DNA of 6,323 bases from an uncultured Pseudorhodobacter sp. (lineage in GTDB: Bacteria > Pseudomonadota > Alphaproteobacteria > Rhodobacterales > Rhodobacteraceae), in assembly GCA_945957495.1 (NCBI GenBank), contig CAMFLG010000196.1, positions 1-6,323 on the forward strand. The letters are read 5' to 3'. This document shows positions 5,614 through 6,323 of the stretch, one piece after another (the stretch's first letter is position 1; each line of letters starts with the position of its first letter). The notes below the pieces were generated by a model. That model was not told the DNA's origin. It was given only the letters and a program-made list of their open reading frames with translations, and searched no databases. The position numbers and the translations under genes are program-made.

Positions 5614-6323
5614 ATGATCTACACATCAGGTCAGGACTTTCGGGCGAGCCCGCGCAAACGTGTGCTGCTGTTTGGCATGTCGGGGCTTGGCAAGACCCAT
5701 CTTTCCAACATGTTGCGCGACACGGACGAGCGCGCGGGCGGCGGGTGGTTTCACTACTCTGTCGATTACCGCATCGGCACGCGCTATATGAACGAATATA
5801 TTTCCGACAACTTCAAACGCGAGGCGATGAAGGTTCCCTTGCTGCGCGAGCTGTTGATGACCGATTCCGTCTATATCGCGTCAAACATCACCTTCAACAA
5901 TCTTGCCCCGCTTTCAACCTATCTGGGCAAGCCCGGCGACGCCGCGCGTGGCGGGGTGGCGTTTGAGGAATATCAGCGCAGGCAGGCCCAACATGCCGCG
6001 GCAGAGGTCGCGGCCATGCTGGACGCCCCGCGGTTTATCGAGCGGGCCGAAGACATCTATGGCTATCGCAATTTCGTCTGCGACACCTCGGGGTCGATCT
6101 GCGAGGTGGTCAATGCCGAAAACCCGGACGACCCGGTGATGCAGGCGCTGGCCGCGAATATGCTGCTGGTCTGGATCAAGGGATCAGACGCGCACAAGGC
6201 CGAACTGGCCCGCCGCTTCGACCGCGCGCCAAAGCCGATGTATTACCGCCCGGAGTTTCTGGCCGAGCTTTGGGCCGAATACCTGGCGCGCGAAGGCAAG
6301 CCTGCCGATCAGGTTGATCCGGA
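5614..6323 (+). CDS. Uncharacterised P-loop ATPase/kinase-like protein; 3' end outside window
   Basis: The frame is open from ATG 5614 to the right edge (236 codons visible). AAAGGAG (5601-5607), six bases before the ATG, fixes the start. The protein begins MIYTSGQDF, followed by a hydrophobic strand (KRVLLFG) and a Walker A loop GMSGLGKTH at residues 21-29. Next comes HYSVDYRIGTRYM (47-59), whose aspartate sits where many nucleoside or shikimate-type kinases bind substrate. FVCDTSGSICEVV (154-166) is a hydrophobic strand ending in Asp, a possible Walker B-like element. Further on are LLVWIKGS (184-191) and RFDRAPKPMYYRPEFL (201-216). There are no membrane segments and no signal peptide, so it should be cytoplasmic. 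I associate this type of protein with Rhodobacterales genomes, where it is usually labelled only 'ATPase'; I know of no function. It is transcribed separately from the upstream gene, given the terminator between them. Confidence 0.85.
   Translation, partial: MIYTSGQDFRASPRKRVLLFGMSGLGKTHLSNMLRDTDERAGGGWFHYSVDYRIGTRYMNEYISDNFKREAMKVPLLRELLMTDSVYIASNITFNNLAPLSTYLGKPGDAARGGVAFEEYQRRQAQHAAAEVAAMLDAPRFIERAEDIYGYRNFVCDTSGSICEVVNAENPDDPVMQALAANMLLVWIKGSDAHKAELARRFDRAPKPMYYRPEFLAELWAEYLAREGKPADQVDP

Noticed and set aside
4367..5626. A 419-residue open frame on the minus strand opposite the FadL-like gene
   Set aside because: It has no recognisable domain, is rich in Arg, Gly and His as expected for the complement of a high-GC gene, and overlaps a clear gene and its terminator.
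5745..6139. Two small plus-strand open frames inside the ATPase gene
   Set aside because: They are out of frame with a continuous, motif-bearing gene that has a good ribosome-binding site.
1..6323. A defence island, mobile element, CRISPR or other undescribed multi-gene system
   Set aside because: The genes are a core purine enzyme, small redox-type proteins, common transporters, an outer-membrane channel and one ATPase. No direct repeats, transposase, integrase or toxin-antitoxin pair is visible.

Overview
The window looks like ordinary chromosomal DNA from a high-GC alphaproteobacterium, most likely Rhodobacteraceae (Rhodobacter/Roseobacter group). This rests on my recognition of the protein families, especially a short FadL-type outer-membrane protein and a P-loop ATPase that I associate with that family. 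It also fits the strong G/C bias at third codon positions. I see no tRNA, rRNA, CRISPR array, insertion sequence, integrase or attachment site.

Layout, left to right. Positions 2-910 hold the C-terminal half of GMP synthase (guaA). It is coupled by a 4-base ATGA overlap to a 90-residue antibiotic-biosynthesis-monooxygenase (ABM) domain protein (907-1179). A GC-rich hairpin (1184-1202) separates this plus-strand pair from a convergent nitroreductase-family gene on the minus strand (1207-1801). The nitroreductase carries a frameshift inside a short CG-dinucleotide run near its N-terminus. It is either a recent pseudogene or a sequence error. A divergent intergenic region of about 156 bases follows. 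Next come two membrane transporters on the plus strand: an MFS_3-type exporter (start probably 1958, end 3253) and an EamA/DMT-type transporter (3324-4247). After the DMT gene, a 122-base leader rich in inverted repeats precedes a FadL/OMPP1-family outer-membrane protein (4370-5500), which ends in a strong intrinsic terminator (5520-5553). A separate unit then begins with a well-formed ribosome-binding site and encodes an uncharacterised P-loop ATPase (from 5614), which runs off the right edge.

How the genes fit together. guaA performs the last step of GMP synthesis, and the ABM protein is translationally tied to it. The two transporters and the outer-membrane channel span inner and outer membranes, but nothing in the sequence links their substrates, and the channel has its own leader and terminator. 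The most interesting non-coding structure is the leader of the outer-membrane protein gene. It has a perfect 8-bp dyad (TTGACCGA-N9-TCGGTCAA), and a small hairpin that holds the Shine-Dalgarno sequence in its loop and pairs the first base of the start codon. I found no convincing evidence of an undescribed multi-gene system.
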